A stretch of DNA of 64,000 nucleotides from CAZADA01 sp964568975. GTDB taxonomy: Bacteria; Pseudomonadota; Alphaproteobacteria; Caulobacterales; Maricaulaceae. Both the position numbers and the translations under genes were made by a program. The stretch covers positions 1 through 64,000 of the forward strand of contig CAZMSO010000003.1 in assembly GCA_964568975.1 (NCBI GenBank), written 5' to 3'. Position 1 is the stretch's first letter. Each line of letters starts with the position of its first letter. Positions 32,697 through 40,624 of this stretch are shown piece after piece. The notes under the pieces were generated by a model. It did not search any database. It saw nothing but the letters and a program-made list of their open reading frames with translations, and was not told the DNA's origin.

Positions 32697-34784
32697 CTAC
32701 TCCAGCGCCACGCGCACGCCGCCGCGCAGCCAGCGTCCCGGCGCCGGCAAGCCCAGTTGCGGCTCAATCCGCGCGTCTGTGAGGTTGTCCACGCGGACAA
32801 AGAACTCAAGGCCCGCCGGTCCAAGGCGCGGCGGCGCGAAGGCGGCTTCCGCATTCACGCTCGTGGCGCGCGGCAAAGCGACAAAACCGTCCTCCACCGC
32901 CGCATAAGCGCGGCCGCGGCGGCGCGCCTCCACGCGCAAACCCAAGCCCGACGGTCCGCGATAGACCGCGGCGATCTCTCCCAACAGCGACGGCCGTTCC
33001 GCGATGAACCGCGCGCCGTCCCCGCCTCCCTCGTCATCGCTGCGTCGGCGCACATTGAGGACGCTCACATGGCCTGTGAGGCCTAACGCCTCCGTCAGCG
33101 CGAGAGCACCCGTGACGTCGGCGCCGAACGCCCGCGCGCCATCAAGATTGATCCGCCTGCGGCGCACATCGCCATCAACACGGAGGATCTCTTGATCAAT
33201 CGTGTCATCCGTCATCACCCCAAAGGGCGTGGCCGTCACAGTGATGCGGTCGCCTCCATATCGGGCTGAGGCCTCCAATTGGACCGCGGTCTCCGCCGTC
33301 AGATCCGGATTAAGCACAAAGCGATTGATCGCCTCACCGAAAAGCTCGCGCTGGGTGGGAAGGCGCGGCTTACGCCCCGCGGCCGCCGACAGCGCCCAGC
33401 GGTCCGTCGCGCGCCACTCCGCCGCCGCAATGACCGACCACGCCCTAAAGCCGCCATCGCTGTCGCGACCGCCAGTGTCCACTGACTCAACGATATCGCC
33501 GCCCGCGCCGAGGACGACGCTCACATCACCGCGCGCCCGCTCATACTCCGCCCCAAGACTGTAGGTGCGCCGTCGAAACACGGCGTCGTCGATCGAGCGG
33601 GACGTGGGCGCGGCTGAGGAAAACGCCTCGTCAATCTGGCGGTGACGCGCGTCCTCAGCACTGAACGCGCCGCGCAGAGTATGGACGCCCCAGGCCTGGC
33701 GCGCGACCGCGCGGGCGCCGAATGCGCGATCGCGGTCTGTTTGGCGATCATCAATCACCTCATAGGCGTCGGAGGCGAAGCTCTCGATCACCTGGCGATG
33801 GCGCTGGCCCCAGGCGGCGGCGGCGACGTCAAAGCCCGCGTTCTGATACCCCGCATTGACCACCGTCATCAGGGTGCGGCTCTCCGGGTACCGCCAAAAT
33901 CGCGGCGGATCGATCGCGGGATCGACCGTCCCCTCTGGCGCAATCCCAAAAGCGCTGTCGAGGACAAGCGCCGTCGCCGACACCGCCAGCGGCCCGCCCT
34001 GGTCAAAGGCGATGCGCGCCAGGGCGCTGGTCCGCTTAAGGTCGGTGTTGGTGCGCACGTCGTTGGGATCTTGAAAGAACGGGAGCGCGGCGTCCCCAGA
34101 AAGCGGCTGGCCGTCGCGGGTGAGACGCCCCGCCGCTGCGACGACCTCCGCCGGCCCCCACGCTGTCCCGCCAAGGGCTGAGGCCGCGCGCAAGCCGCCG
34201 GCGCCCGCTTGCAGCTCAAACGCTGCGCGGGGGTTGAGGGAAAACGCCGCGGGCGACACGTCGATCACGCCGCCGGCGGTGTTTGCGCCGTAAAGCACAG
34301 ACGCCGGCCCCGACGTGATGTGGATGTCCGACGCCGCGCCGGTGGGAACAAGATCCAGCGACAGCCTATTGTCCCAGGGAATGTTAAGCGGCGCGCCCGC
34401 AAAGAACACAGCGGTCTGGCGCTCGCCGGCCCCGCGCAAATAGACCAGCGTCTCGCCGCGGGAGTTGGTTTGCACCGCGGCGCCGGGGGCGAACGCCAAA
34501 AGCTGATCAAGGCTCCTCGCGCGGGTGGCGATGATCTCGGCTTCGTTGAAACCCACAAGCGTCGCGCCCGCCCGCGCGCCCGCCAAGCGTCCGCCGGTGA
34601 CAATGATCTCATCGACGGGCGGCGTGACTGAGCCCGCGACTGGACCCGCGACTGGGCCCGCGACTGGGCCCGCGATTGGGCCAGCGTCGGTCGCGGGAAG
34701 ATCCGCCAGCGCGTGCGCGGCGATGAGGTGTAGGGCGGTGGCGGCGAGCCGCGCCGCGCCCCAACGTCCCAGCCTCCACACCAT
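32697..34784 (-). CDS. TonB-dependent outer-membrane receptor
   Basis: Outer-membrane transporter of 695 aa. The N-terminus is a signal peptide (ARLAATALHLIAAHALA) followed by a 12-base tandem repeat giving AGPVAGPVAG. Next comes the plug domain with the TonB-box-like VDEIIVTGGRL, SLDQLLAFAPGAAVQ, SRGETLVYLRGAGERQTAVFF and the TSGPASVLYGANTAGGVIDV segment. The rest is a beta-barrel with repeated aromatic strands, ending RVDNLTDARIEP...RGGVRVALE. Substrate is unknown; the plug LYGANTAGGVIDV pattern is common to cobalamin/siderophore-type receptors. A start at 34784 gives a proper signal peptide; the frame is open upstream to 34838. It lacks a neighbouring sensor or regulator. Confidence 0.88.
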   Translation of the reverse strand: MVWRLGRWGAARLAATALHLIAAHALADLPATDAGPIAGPVAGPVAGPVAGSVTPPVDEIIVTGGRLAGARAGATLVGFNEAEIIATRARSLDQLLAFAPGAAVQTNSRGETLVYLRGAGERQTAVFFAGAPLNIPWDNRLSLDLVPTGAASDIHITSGPASVLYGANTAGGVIDVSPAAFSLNPRAAFELQAGAGGLRAASALGGTAWGPAEVVAAAGRLTRDGQPLSGDAALPFFQDPNDVRTNTDLKRTSALARIAFDQGGPLAVSATALVLDSAFGIAPEGTVDPAIDPPRFWRYPESRTLMTVVNAGYQNAGFDVAAAAWGQRHRQVIESFASDAYEVIDDRQTDRDRAFGARAVARQAWGVHTLRGAFSAEDARHRQIDEAFSSAAPTSRSIDDAVFRRRTYSLGAEYERARGDVSVVLGAGGDIVESVDTGGRDSDGGFRAWSVIAAAEWRATDRWALSAAAGRKPRLPTQRELFGEAINRFVLNPDLTAETAVQLEASARYGGDRITVTATPFGVMTDDTIDQEILRVDGDVRRRRINLDGARAFGADVTGALALTEALGLTGHVSVLNVRRRSDDEGGGDGARFIAERPSLLGEIAAVYRGPSGLGLRVEARRRGRAYAAVEDGFVALPRATSVNAEAAFAPPRLGPAGLEFFVRVDNLTDARIEPQLGLPAPGRWLRGGVRVALE
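34632..34679. repeat. 12-bp tandem repeat in the TonB receptor gene
   Basis: Four consecutive units close to GCCCGCGACTGG (34632, 34644, 34656, 34668) encode the AGPVAGPVAGPVAG stretch between signal peptide and plug. Because the unit is a multiple of three, slippage changes linker length without breaking the frame. Confidence 0.85.
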
Positions 34785-34916
34785 AGAAGAGGTCACTCCG
34801 CCCCAGTTCGGGCCTGTACACCCGCCGCGCCCCCGCATGGAGCCTAGAGCGCCAAGCCCGCGCCCAGCAAGCGCCCGGCGCGGAGGCTTGCACGCGGCGC
34901 CGCTAGACCGGCGCCG

Positions 34917-35459
34917 CTAGACCGGCGCCGCGCCCTCAGGCGGGGCCACGACAATCACGCCGCCGGCGACGTCCACTTCAGGGGCGGTGTCGTGCGTGAA
35001 GGGCAAAAACCACGAGCCGCGGGCGCCCGGCGTTTGGTGGATCTCTAAGAGATCGGCCGCGCCGAAATTCTGCACCGCCTTCACGCGCCCGAGATCGCGG
35101 CCTGCTTGATCGCGCACCGCCAGCCCCACAAGATCGGTGTAGTAAAATTCATCGTCCTCGGGCTCAGGCAAACGCTCGCGTTCCACATAAAGCCGCGTTG
35201 ACTTCAGCGCTTCGGCGTCTTCGCGGCTGGAGACCTCGGACACATAGGCCGCAAATCCGTCCTTGATCGGCCGCCACGAGACCACGGTCAGCACCGTGTC
35301 GCGGTGTTCATTGATGAAGGGGCTGTAGTCAAACAAGTCCTCTGCGACATCGGTAAAGGACTTCAGCCGCACTTCGCCGCGCACGCCGAACGCCCCCGCC
35401 ACAGCGCCCACCAGCACCAGATCGCGCGCCTGCGCGCCGCCCGAGTCAGAGGCGCTCAT
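34917..35459 (-). CDS. rimM: Ribosome maturation factor RimM
   Basis: 16S rRNA processing protein that helps assemble the 30S head around S19. The 180 aa sequence begins with VLVGAVAGAFGVRGEVRLKSF, the RimM N-domain, and the PRC-barrel C-domain contains EFYYTDLVGLAVRDQAGRDLG and FGAADLLEI, ending with the SWFLPFT region and a PEVDVAGGVIVV strand. The start at 35459 overlaps the NnrU stop as ATGA. In most alphaproteobacteria rimM follows rpsP directly; here a sulfotransferase-like gene and an NnrU gene lie between, all on the same strand. TrmD and rplS, which often follow, are not present downstream. Confidence 0.93.
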   Translation of the reverse strand: MSASDSGGAQARDLVLVGAVAGAFGVRGEVRLKSFTDVAEDLFDYSPFINEHRDTVLTVVSWRPIKDGFAAYVSEVSSREDAEALKSTRLYVERERLPEPEDDEFYYTDLVGLAVRDQAGRDLGRVKAVQNFGAADLLEIHQTPGARGSWFLPFTHDTAPEVDVAGGVIVVAPPEGAAPV

Positions 35460-36037
35460 GGCAAAACCGGGACCCCGATCCACATGGGATGAAGATACGC
35501 CGCGAACACCCAAAAGGCGGCCGCGCCGAGGACGAGGCCCACCCCGTCCCAAACAACAGAGGCGGCCGCGACGTCGGGCTTCACGCCCGCAGCGCGATCG
35601 CGCCGCGCCACAGAGGCCCGATCCACCCCCGCCCACACTAAGAGCACGCCGAAGAGCACCATTGACCACACATCGCCGTTAGCCAGCAAATGCGCCAGGG
35701 CCCAGATCTTCACCGCCAGCAGCATGGGGTGGCGCACCACCGCTCTGACTCTGCCCATCGGCAGATACGCCAAGACGAGGAGGATCATCGCCGGCGCCAT
35801 CACAGTGAGCGCCACATGCCGCGTCCAAATCGGCGGGACCCACAGGGACACAATCGGCCGGTTGGCGACGCCCCAAATGATGAGGAGAAAGCCCGTGAGC
35901 ACGACCGCCGTCACGCCCAGCTTCACCGGGCCGACGCCGAACCGCGCCGCCCAGCGCGCGCGCCGGGCGGCCATCATCGGCACGCTGTGGCCGGCGATAA
36001 ACAGCGCCAATCCCACCATCAACGCGACTACGCCCAT
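35456..36037 (-). CDS. NnrU-family membrane protein
   Basis: A 193 aa protein with about five to six membrane helices. The NnrU signature is visible: VALFIAGHSVPMMAA near the start, and RHPMLLAVKIWALAHLLANGDVWSMVLFG in the middle, with WMLAHLLANGD being the hallmark. The family is required in some denitrifiers for expression of nitrite and nitric oxide reductases and is related to NnrU/methyltransferase-like NnrS neighbours, but in most genomes its function is unknown and it is not tied to denitrification. Coupled to rimM by an ATGA overlap. Confidence 0.88.
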   Translation of the reverse strand: MGVVALMVGLALFIAGHSVPMMAARRARWAARFGVGPVKLGVTAVVLTGFLLIIWGVANRPIVSLWVPPIWTRHVALTVMAPAMILLVLAYLPMGRVRAVVRHPMLLAVKIWALAHLLANGDVWSMVLFGVLLVWAGVDRASVARRDRAAGVKPDVAAASVVWDGVGLVLGAAAFWVFAAYLHPMWIGVPVLP

Positions 36038-36097
36038 CGTTTCGCCTCCCAGGCCCCGCCACGCCAGCCACCGCGCCGCCGTCGCATCCCTCCGTGG

Positions 36098-37036
36098 CTA
36101 GAAACGCCAGCGGATCCAGCCTGGCAAGCCTCCCGCCCCAGCGCCGCGACGGTGCGCCGCGCCCGCACACTCCGTGAGGAAGGCGCGCATGGGCGCAAAC
36201 CCCTCATGCGCGCCAAAGAGCGCCTCCGCGGCGCCCAAGACCGCGGGGTCGTTGAAAAAACTGACAAAGTACGGGTCCGTCTCAAAGCTCCGCCAGCGCG
36301 CCGTCAGCTCCTCGATCGTCGGCGGCCGCTCCACGCCGCTGAACGAGCTGCCGCCGCCATAGGCAGAGACAGTCTCCAACGCCGCGTCAGAGGCCTCAAA
36401 GCCAAGGGCATGGGCGGCCTCTGCGCGGGCGGCGGGATCCGCAACGAAACGGTTGTAATTGATGATAATTGGGTCCTCGAAACCCTGCGGTTCACCGAGG
36501 GCGGCGCGCGCGTGCTCCAACCACAGATCCATGGTCATGCGGCGATACCAGCGCTTGCGATTTTTGATCCGTGGCAGGAATTTTTTTAGCCGGCTCGCGA
36601 CGAGATTGAGCGGGTCGCGCACAATAATCAGGTCGCGCCGGTGCGCGCTTGTCCCCACCCACGCCGCGCGATGGCGACGGAAGGCCGCGGTGTCGACCTG
36701 CGCCAGGCTGCGGTCTTCATAATTGTAAATCATGAGGTCTTTGACCGCGTGATCGCCCGCGGCTTCGGCCCGGTAATCGAAGTCTGGAATGTTGGTCTGT
36801 AACCAATGGTCGGGGTTTTTCGCGATCCGCTCCACATGGAAGGGCGGATGCTGGGGCCGGCAATCGTTCAAGAAGCAATACCGACCGGGCGTGTTCGCGA
36901 GCACCCAGTTCATCACCGCGTGGTGGCCTGAGCGCTGGAGGGCGAACACGCGCAACTCTAGGGCGTTGTCGACGTCGGGCGCGCGCGCCGCCGACGCCGG
37001 CGCGCGCGCTCTTTGATCCTCGACCGGGTCCGTCAT
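36098..37036 (-). CDS. Sulfotransferase-like P-loop protein
   Basis: A 312 aa cytoplasmic protein resembling PAPS-dependent sulfotransferases. The 5'-phosphosulfate loop appears as RVFALQRSGHHAVMNWVL near residues 28-45. The 3'-phosphate-binding motif is RDLIIVRDPLNLVASRLKKF around 130-150. Downstream are IINYNRFVADPAARAEAA and the terminal helices FVSFFNDPAVLGAAEALFG. Acceptor could be a saccharide or a protein; nothing in the immediate context decides. It occupies the normally conserved gap-free junction between rpsP and rimM, together with NnrU. Spacing to rpsP is 38 bases, so cotranscription is probable. Confidence 0.8.
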   Translation of the reverse strand: MTDPVEDQRARAPASAARAPDVDNALELRVFALQRSGHHAVMNWVLANTPGRYCFLNDCRPQHPPFHVERIAKNPDHWLQTNIPDFDYRAEAAGDHAVKDLMIYNYEDRSLAQVDTAAFRRHRAAWVGTSAHRRDLIIVRDPLNLVASRLKKFLPRIKNRKRWYRRMTMDLWLEHARAALGEPQGFEDPIIINYNRFVADPAARAEAAHALGFEASDAALETVSAYGGGSSFSGVERPPTIEELTARWRSFETDPYFVSFFNDPAVLGAAEALFGAHEGFAPMRAFLTECAGAAHRRGAGAGGLPGWIRWRF

Positions 37037-37074
37037 GGCGGCTCCCCCCGGACCCTCGCCCCGCCCTCGGCGGC

Positions 37075-37692
37075 TTAGGCGTCGGCCGCTTCGCCTTCGG
37101 GCTGGGCGTCGCTGCTGTCGGCCGGCTCCGCTTTGGCGGCTTCAGCCTCCGCAGCCGCGGCGGCTTTGGCCTCTTCCTCCGCTTGACGGCGGGCTTCTTC
37201 CTTCTCGGCTTTTTCCGCGACGCGCAGCTTCGCTTTTTCGCCAGGTTCACCTTTTTTCGGATTGTTCCCGTGCGCCCAGGTGTAGAGCGGGCGCGCGCCC
37301 GACTCCCCTTCCGGCACGCGGATCAGGCGCAAGCCCTCAAACGACTCAAGCGGTGCGGCGGCGGCCTCCGCGCCTTCCTCGCTCTGGCTGTCGGCTTTCG
37401 CCAAAGCGGCTTGGTGGGCGGCGAACTCCGCGGCGTCGACTTCTTTCACATGGATTTGGGAGAGGAACCGCGCCACGCGGTCCGTCGGCGTCGCGCCCTT
37501 TTTAATCCACGCGTCGGCCTTGGCGGCGTCGATCACGACGCGTTCCTCATGATCCTTCGGCAAGAGCGGGTTGTAGCGCCCGACGCGTTCAATATAGCGG
37601 CCGTCGCGCGGCGCGCGGGCGTCGGCGATGACGATGCGGTAGTAGGGGCGCTTCTTGGAGCCGCCACGGCTCAGTCTCATCTTCAGGGGCAT
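37075..37692 (-). CDS. rpsP: 30S ribosomal protein S16 with long charged tail
   Basis: The first 80 residues are a normal S16: LKMRLSRGGSKKRPYYRIVI, ERVGRYNPLLPKD and the WIKKGATPTDRVARFL motif. The product then continues to 205 aa, more than twice the core length. The extra part has ESFEGLRLIRVPEGESGARP and a long Lys/Glu/Ala-rich helix (EKAEKEEARRQAEEEAKAA). Alphaproteobacterial S16 is often extended, but this is at the long end. The tail is probably exposed on the ribosome body. It lies between the TonB-like gene and the sulfotransferase-like gene on the minus strand. Confidence 0.95.
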   Translation of the reverse strand: MPLKMRLSRGGSKKRPYYRIVIADARAPRDGRYIERVGRYNPLLPKDHEERVVIDAAKADAWIKKGATPTDRVARFLSQIHVKEVDAAEFAAHQAALAKADSQSEEGAEAAAAPLESFEGLRLIRVPEGESGARPLYTWAHGNNPKKGEPGEKAKLRVAEKAEKEEARRQAEEEAKAAAAAEAEAAKAEPADSSDAQPEGEAADA

Positions 37693-37734
37693 AGGTCTTC
37701 TCTGTTCCTTTTCTTTACATTTTCGATGTTTTCA

Positions 37735-38286
37735 TTAAGGGTGACGAAGATTATGACGCCGCAAATCATCAAGGATCTGGGCTTTCAGCGTCGCGTCGCT
37801 AAACGCACAGCCGGCGACCGGCGGCGGGTCGGGTAGGAAGCCGCGACGGATTTTGCTTGGGTTGGGGTCGAAGCGGTCGTCGCGGAACCAGGTGACGGTC
37901 GTCAGTTCACGGATTTGGTATGGCGCGGCGTCGTAATCCGGCCGAAACCGCCAGCGGTCGACCGCCGCCGCGATCCCACGCTCCAGCGCCGGTTGGCCAA
38001 GCGCCTCACGCCGATCACGCTCCGGCAGCGCGCAGCACACGCGGGCGTTTTCCGTGCGGCCGTCAGCGCGGATGTCGAACACCGCACGGCAGGCGGCCTC
38101 CACGCCAAGGAGCGGGGTAACCTGCGTCGTCTGCTCCGGGCCGATGTAAAGGAGTTGCTCCGGAACCGCCTCGCCCGCCGGCGCCGCGATGGCGAGCTGC
38201 GGGCGCTCGCGATCGTTGGCGTGTGCGGGGGCGACAAGCACGCCAACCGCCGCGAGGGCGGCGCCGAAGACCGACGCACGCCTCAC
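37735..38286 (-). CDS. Exported TonB-C-terminal-like protein
   Basis: A periplasmic protein of 183 aa starting at a GTG that overlaps the stop of the upstream GNAT gene (GTGA). Residues 1-22 are a signal peptide (SVFGAALAAVGVLVAPAHA). The mature part fits a TonB/energy-transducer C-terminal fold: CRAVFDIRADGRTENARV, then ALERGIAAAVDRWRFRPDYD (the WRF.P signature) and IRELTTVTWFRDD as the final strand. The rest of TonB (proline-rich spacer and membrane anchor) is absent. There are four cysteines, two in the CCALPE sequence. Such free domains occur in Caulobacterales; function is unknown. Neighbours belong to the ffh-rpsP operon. Confidence 0.7.
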   Translation of the reverse strand: MRRASVFGAALAAVGVLVAPAHANDRERPQLAIAAPAGEAVPEQLLYIGPEQTTQVTPLLGVEAACRAVFDIRADGRTENARVCCALPERDRREALGQPALERGIAAAVDRWRFRPDYDAAPYQIRELTTVTWFRDDRFDPNPSKIRRGFLPDPPPVAGCAFSDATLKAQILDDLRRHNLRHP

Positions 38287-38840
38287 GACGCAGCCTCCGC
38301 GCGCCCGCGCACTGTGAAGCCAAGCGCCTCGGGCCCGGGATGGCGGTGGATCGCGCACGCATAGCCCATGACCTCAGCGTCGCGCTCCTTCACCGCGCCG
38401 AGGCGCGCGGCGACGCGCTGAGAGGCGACGTTCTCATGAGCGATCAGGCTGATCGCCGTCGTCCAACCCAGCTCTTCATAAGCGAAGGCGCGGGCGCGTA
38501 TGGCGAGCTCAGTCGCATAGCCCTTGCCCCAATGGGCCTTGGCGAGGGAGTAGCCAATCTCCGGCTGCGGCCAGGTCTCAGGACACCAAGGGCCGCCAAA
38601 GCCGACAAAGGCGCCCGTGGCGGTCTCCTCCACTGCGAACATGCCAAAGCCGCGCAGAGCCCAATGGCCGATATGGGCCGCCAGCCGCCGCCAGGCCTCC
38701 GCGCGGGTGAGCACGCCGCCGATATAGCGGGCGTTCTCCTCATCGGCGTAGAGCGCGGCCAGCGGCTCGAGATCCTCCTCGCGCCAACCGCGCAGGGTGA
38801 GGCGTTCTGAGGTGAGGATGGGGGTGTCCACGCCGATCAC
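38283..38840 (-). CDS. GNAT family N-acetyltransferase
   Basis: A 185 aa acetyltransferase related to the RimJ/RimL type. It starts TPILTSERLTLRGWREEDLEPL, continues with FGMFAVEETATGAFVGFGG and EIGYSLAKAHWGKGYATELA, in which the GKGYATE segment is the acetyl-CoA pyrophosphate loop (Q/RxxGxG/A). It ends with SLIAHENVASQRVAARLGA, again typical. The substrate could be a small molecule or a ribosomal protein N-terminus; nothing further can be said. Its ATG overlaps the ffh stop by four bases, and its stop overlaps the next gene. Confidence 0.9.
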   Translation of the reverse strand: MIGVDTPILTSERLTLRGWREEDLEPLAALYADEENARYIGGVLTRAEAWRRLAAHIGHWALRGFGMFAVEETATGAFVGFGGPWCPETWPQPEIGYSLAKAHWGKGYATELAIRARAFAYEELGWTTAISLIAHENVASQRVAARLGAVKERDAEVMGYACAIHRHPGPEALGFTVRGRAEAAS

Positions 38841-40483
38841 TTCTTGCCCCGCGGCAGGCCGAGGGGGAGGCCATCCGGCCCAAGCGGCAGGTCGCCGCCC
38901 GGCAATCCCGGGAGACCGCCCCCCTCGCCGCTGGGCAAGCCCGGCAGCGCTTGGGGCGCGCCTTTTCCTTTGCGCGGCTGACCCTTCGCGCGCTTCGTCG
39001 TCCCTCGCGCGCCCTTGGCTTTGCCCGTGACCGCGCGACCGCCGCCGCCGAGCGCCGCCAGCGCCGCAGGGTCCGGCATCGCCCCACCTGGAAGTCCGCC
39101 GGGCATGGCGCCGCCGCCCGGCCCGCCCATAGCGCCCCCCATCCCGCCGAGCGCGTTCATCATGCCGCCAAGGCCGCCTTTGCCCTTGCCCATGGCCTTG
39201 ACCATATCGGCCATTTGTCGGTGCATTTTCAGGAGCTTGTTGACGTCGGCCACCTGCACGCCGGACCCCGCGGCGATGCGGCGCTTGCGGCTGGCTTTGA
39301 GGATGTCGGGCTTCGACCGCTCCTCCGGCGTCATGGAGAGGATAATCGCCTCCTGCCGCTTTAGGGAGGTGTCGTCCATGTCCGGCAAGCCGGCTTTCGC
39401 GGCTTTCAGCTTACCGCCCCCCGGCAGCATGCCGAGCATCGCGCCAAGCCCGCCCATGCTTTGCAGCTGGCGCAGCTGGCCGGCGAGGTCGTCTAAGTCG
39501 AATTTGCCTTTCGCGAGCTTCTTTGCGAGCTTTTCCGCCTGGGCGTGGTCGGCGGTCTCGGCCGCTTTCTCGACCAGGGAGACAATGTCGCCCTGGCCCA
39601 AAATCCGTCCGGCGATACGGCGCGGATCAAACACCTCCAGCCCGTCGAGCTTCTCGCCCACGCCGAGAAGCTTGATCGGCAGACCCGTCACCGCGCGCAT
39701 GGAAAGCGCCGCCCCGCCCCGACCGTCGCCGTCAATACGCGTGAGCACGAGGCCGGTCAGCGGCAAACGCGCGTGAAAACGCCGGGCCGTCTCCACCGCG
39801 TCCTGACCGGTGAGGCTGTCAGCGACTAAGAGCGTCTCATGGGGGCGCGCGACGTCAGCGATGGCGGCGGCCTCCGCCATCAGGTCTTCATCGATAGAGG
39901 TGCGGCCGGCGGTGTCGAGGACGAGCACGTCATGGCCGCCAAGCTCAGCGGCCTTCAGCGCGCGCCGCGCAATGTCGACGGCGGTCTGGCCTTTGACGAT
40001 GGGCAGGCTGTCGACCTCGGCCTGGCCAGCAAGCGTCGCCAGCTGCTCCATCGCCGCCGGCCGGCGCGTGTCAAGGGAGGCGAGGAGGACGCGCTTGCGG
40101 TCCTTCTTCAGCCGCAGCGCGATTTTCCCAGCCGTGGTGGTTTTGCCCGACCCCTGCAGGCCCGCCATCATAATCACCGCCGGCGGCGTGACCTCCAGCG
40201 CAAGACCCGTGGCGACATCGCCGCCGAGCATCTCCACCAGCGCGTCGTGGACGATTTTGACGACTTGCTGGCCCGGGGTGACGGAACGAATGACCGCCTC
40301 GCCCACCGCTTCCGTTTTGACCGTGGTGATGAAGTCCTTAACGACGGGCAGCGCCACATCGGCTTCCAGCAACGCAATGCGCACTTCGCGCAGCGCCGCC
40401 TCCACGTCTTTTTCAGACAGCGCGCCGCGGCCCGTGAGGCCGTCAAAGACGCCAGAGAGGCGTTCAGAGAGCGTGTCGAACAT
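38837..40483 (-). CDS. ffh: Signal recognition particle protein Ffh
   Basis: SRP54 GTPase that delivers inner-membrane proteins to the translocon with FtsY and 4.5S RNA. The 548 aa product has the N domain, then G1 GLQGSGKTTTAGKIA, DTRRPAAMEQL, DTAGRTSIDEDLM, and TRIDGDGRGGAAL. The M domain has GMLPGGGKLKAAK and the RNA-binding SGVQVADVNKLLKMHRQM. After about residue 440 follows a long Gly/Met/Pro-rich C-terminal tail (GGMGGAMGGPGGGAMPGGLP), longer than in most species. The ATG at 40483 has GGAG six bases upstream. It leads a minus-strand operon with GNAT, TonB-like, rpsP and the others. Confidence 0.97.
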   Translation of the reverse strand: MFDTLSERLSGVFDGLTGRGALSEKDVEAALREVRIALLEADVALPVVKDFITTVKTEAVGEAVIRSVTPGQQVVKIVHDALVEMLGGDVATGLALEVTPPAVIMMAGLQGSGKTTTAGKIALRLKKDRKRVLLASLDTRRPAAMEQLATLAGQAEVDSLPIVKGQTAVDIARRALKAAELGGHDVLVLDTAGRTSIDEDLMAEAAAIADVARPHETLLVADSLTGQDAVETARRFHARLPLTGLVLTRIDGDGRGGAALSMRAVTGLPIKLLGVGEKLDGLEVFDPRRIAGRILGQGDIVSLVEKAAETADHAQAEKLAKKLAKGKFDLDDLAGQLRQLQSMGGLGAMLGMLPGGGKLKAAKAGLPDMDDTSLKRQEAIILSMTPEERSKPDILKASRKRRIAAGSGVQVADVNKLLKMHRQMADMVKAMGKGKGGLGGMMNALGGMGGAMGGPGGGAMPGGLPGGAMPDPAALAALGGGGRAVTGKAKGARGTTKRAKGQPRKGKGAPQALPGLPSGEGGGLPGLPGGDLPLGPDGLPLGLPRGKK

Positions 40484-40624
40484 CAAGGCTCCAATACATG
40501 CGCCCCGCCGAGCGAGCCTTCGCCGGGCGGGGAGGCGATTGGGTAGCGGGCGGGCGGCGCGGCGTCAACGGCGAACCAACCCCGCTGCCGGCACGCCGAC
40601 CGGCGCGCCGACCGCGCGGTCACG

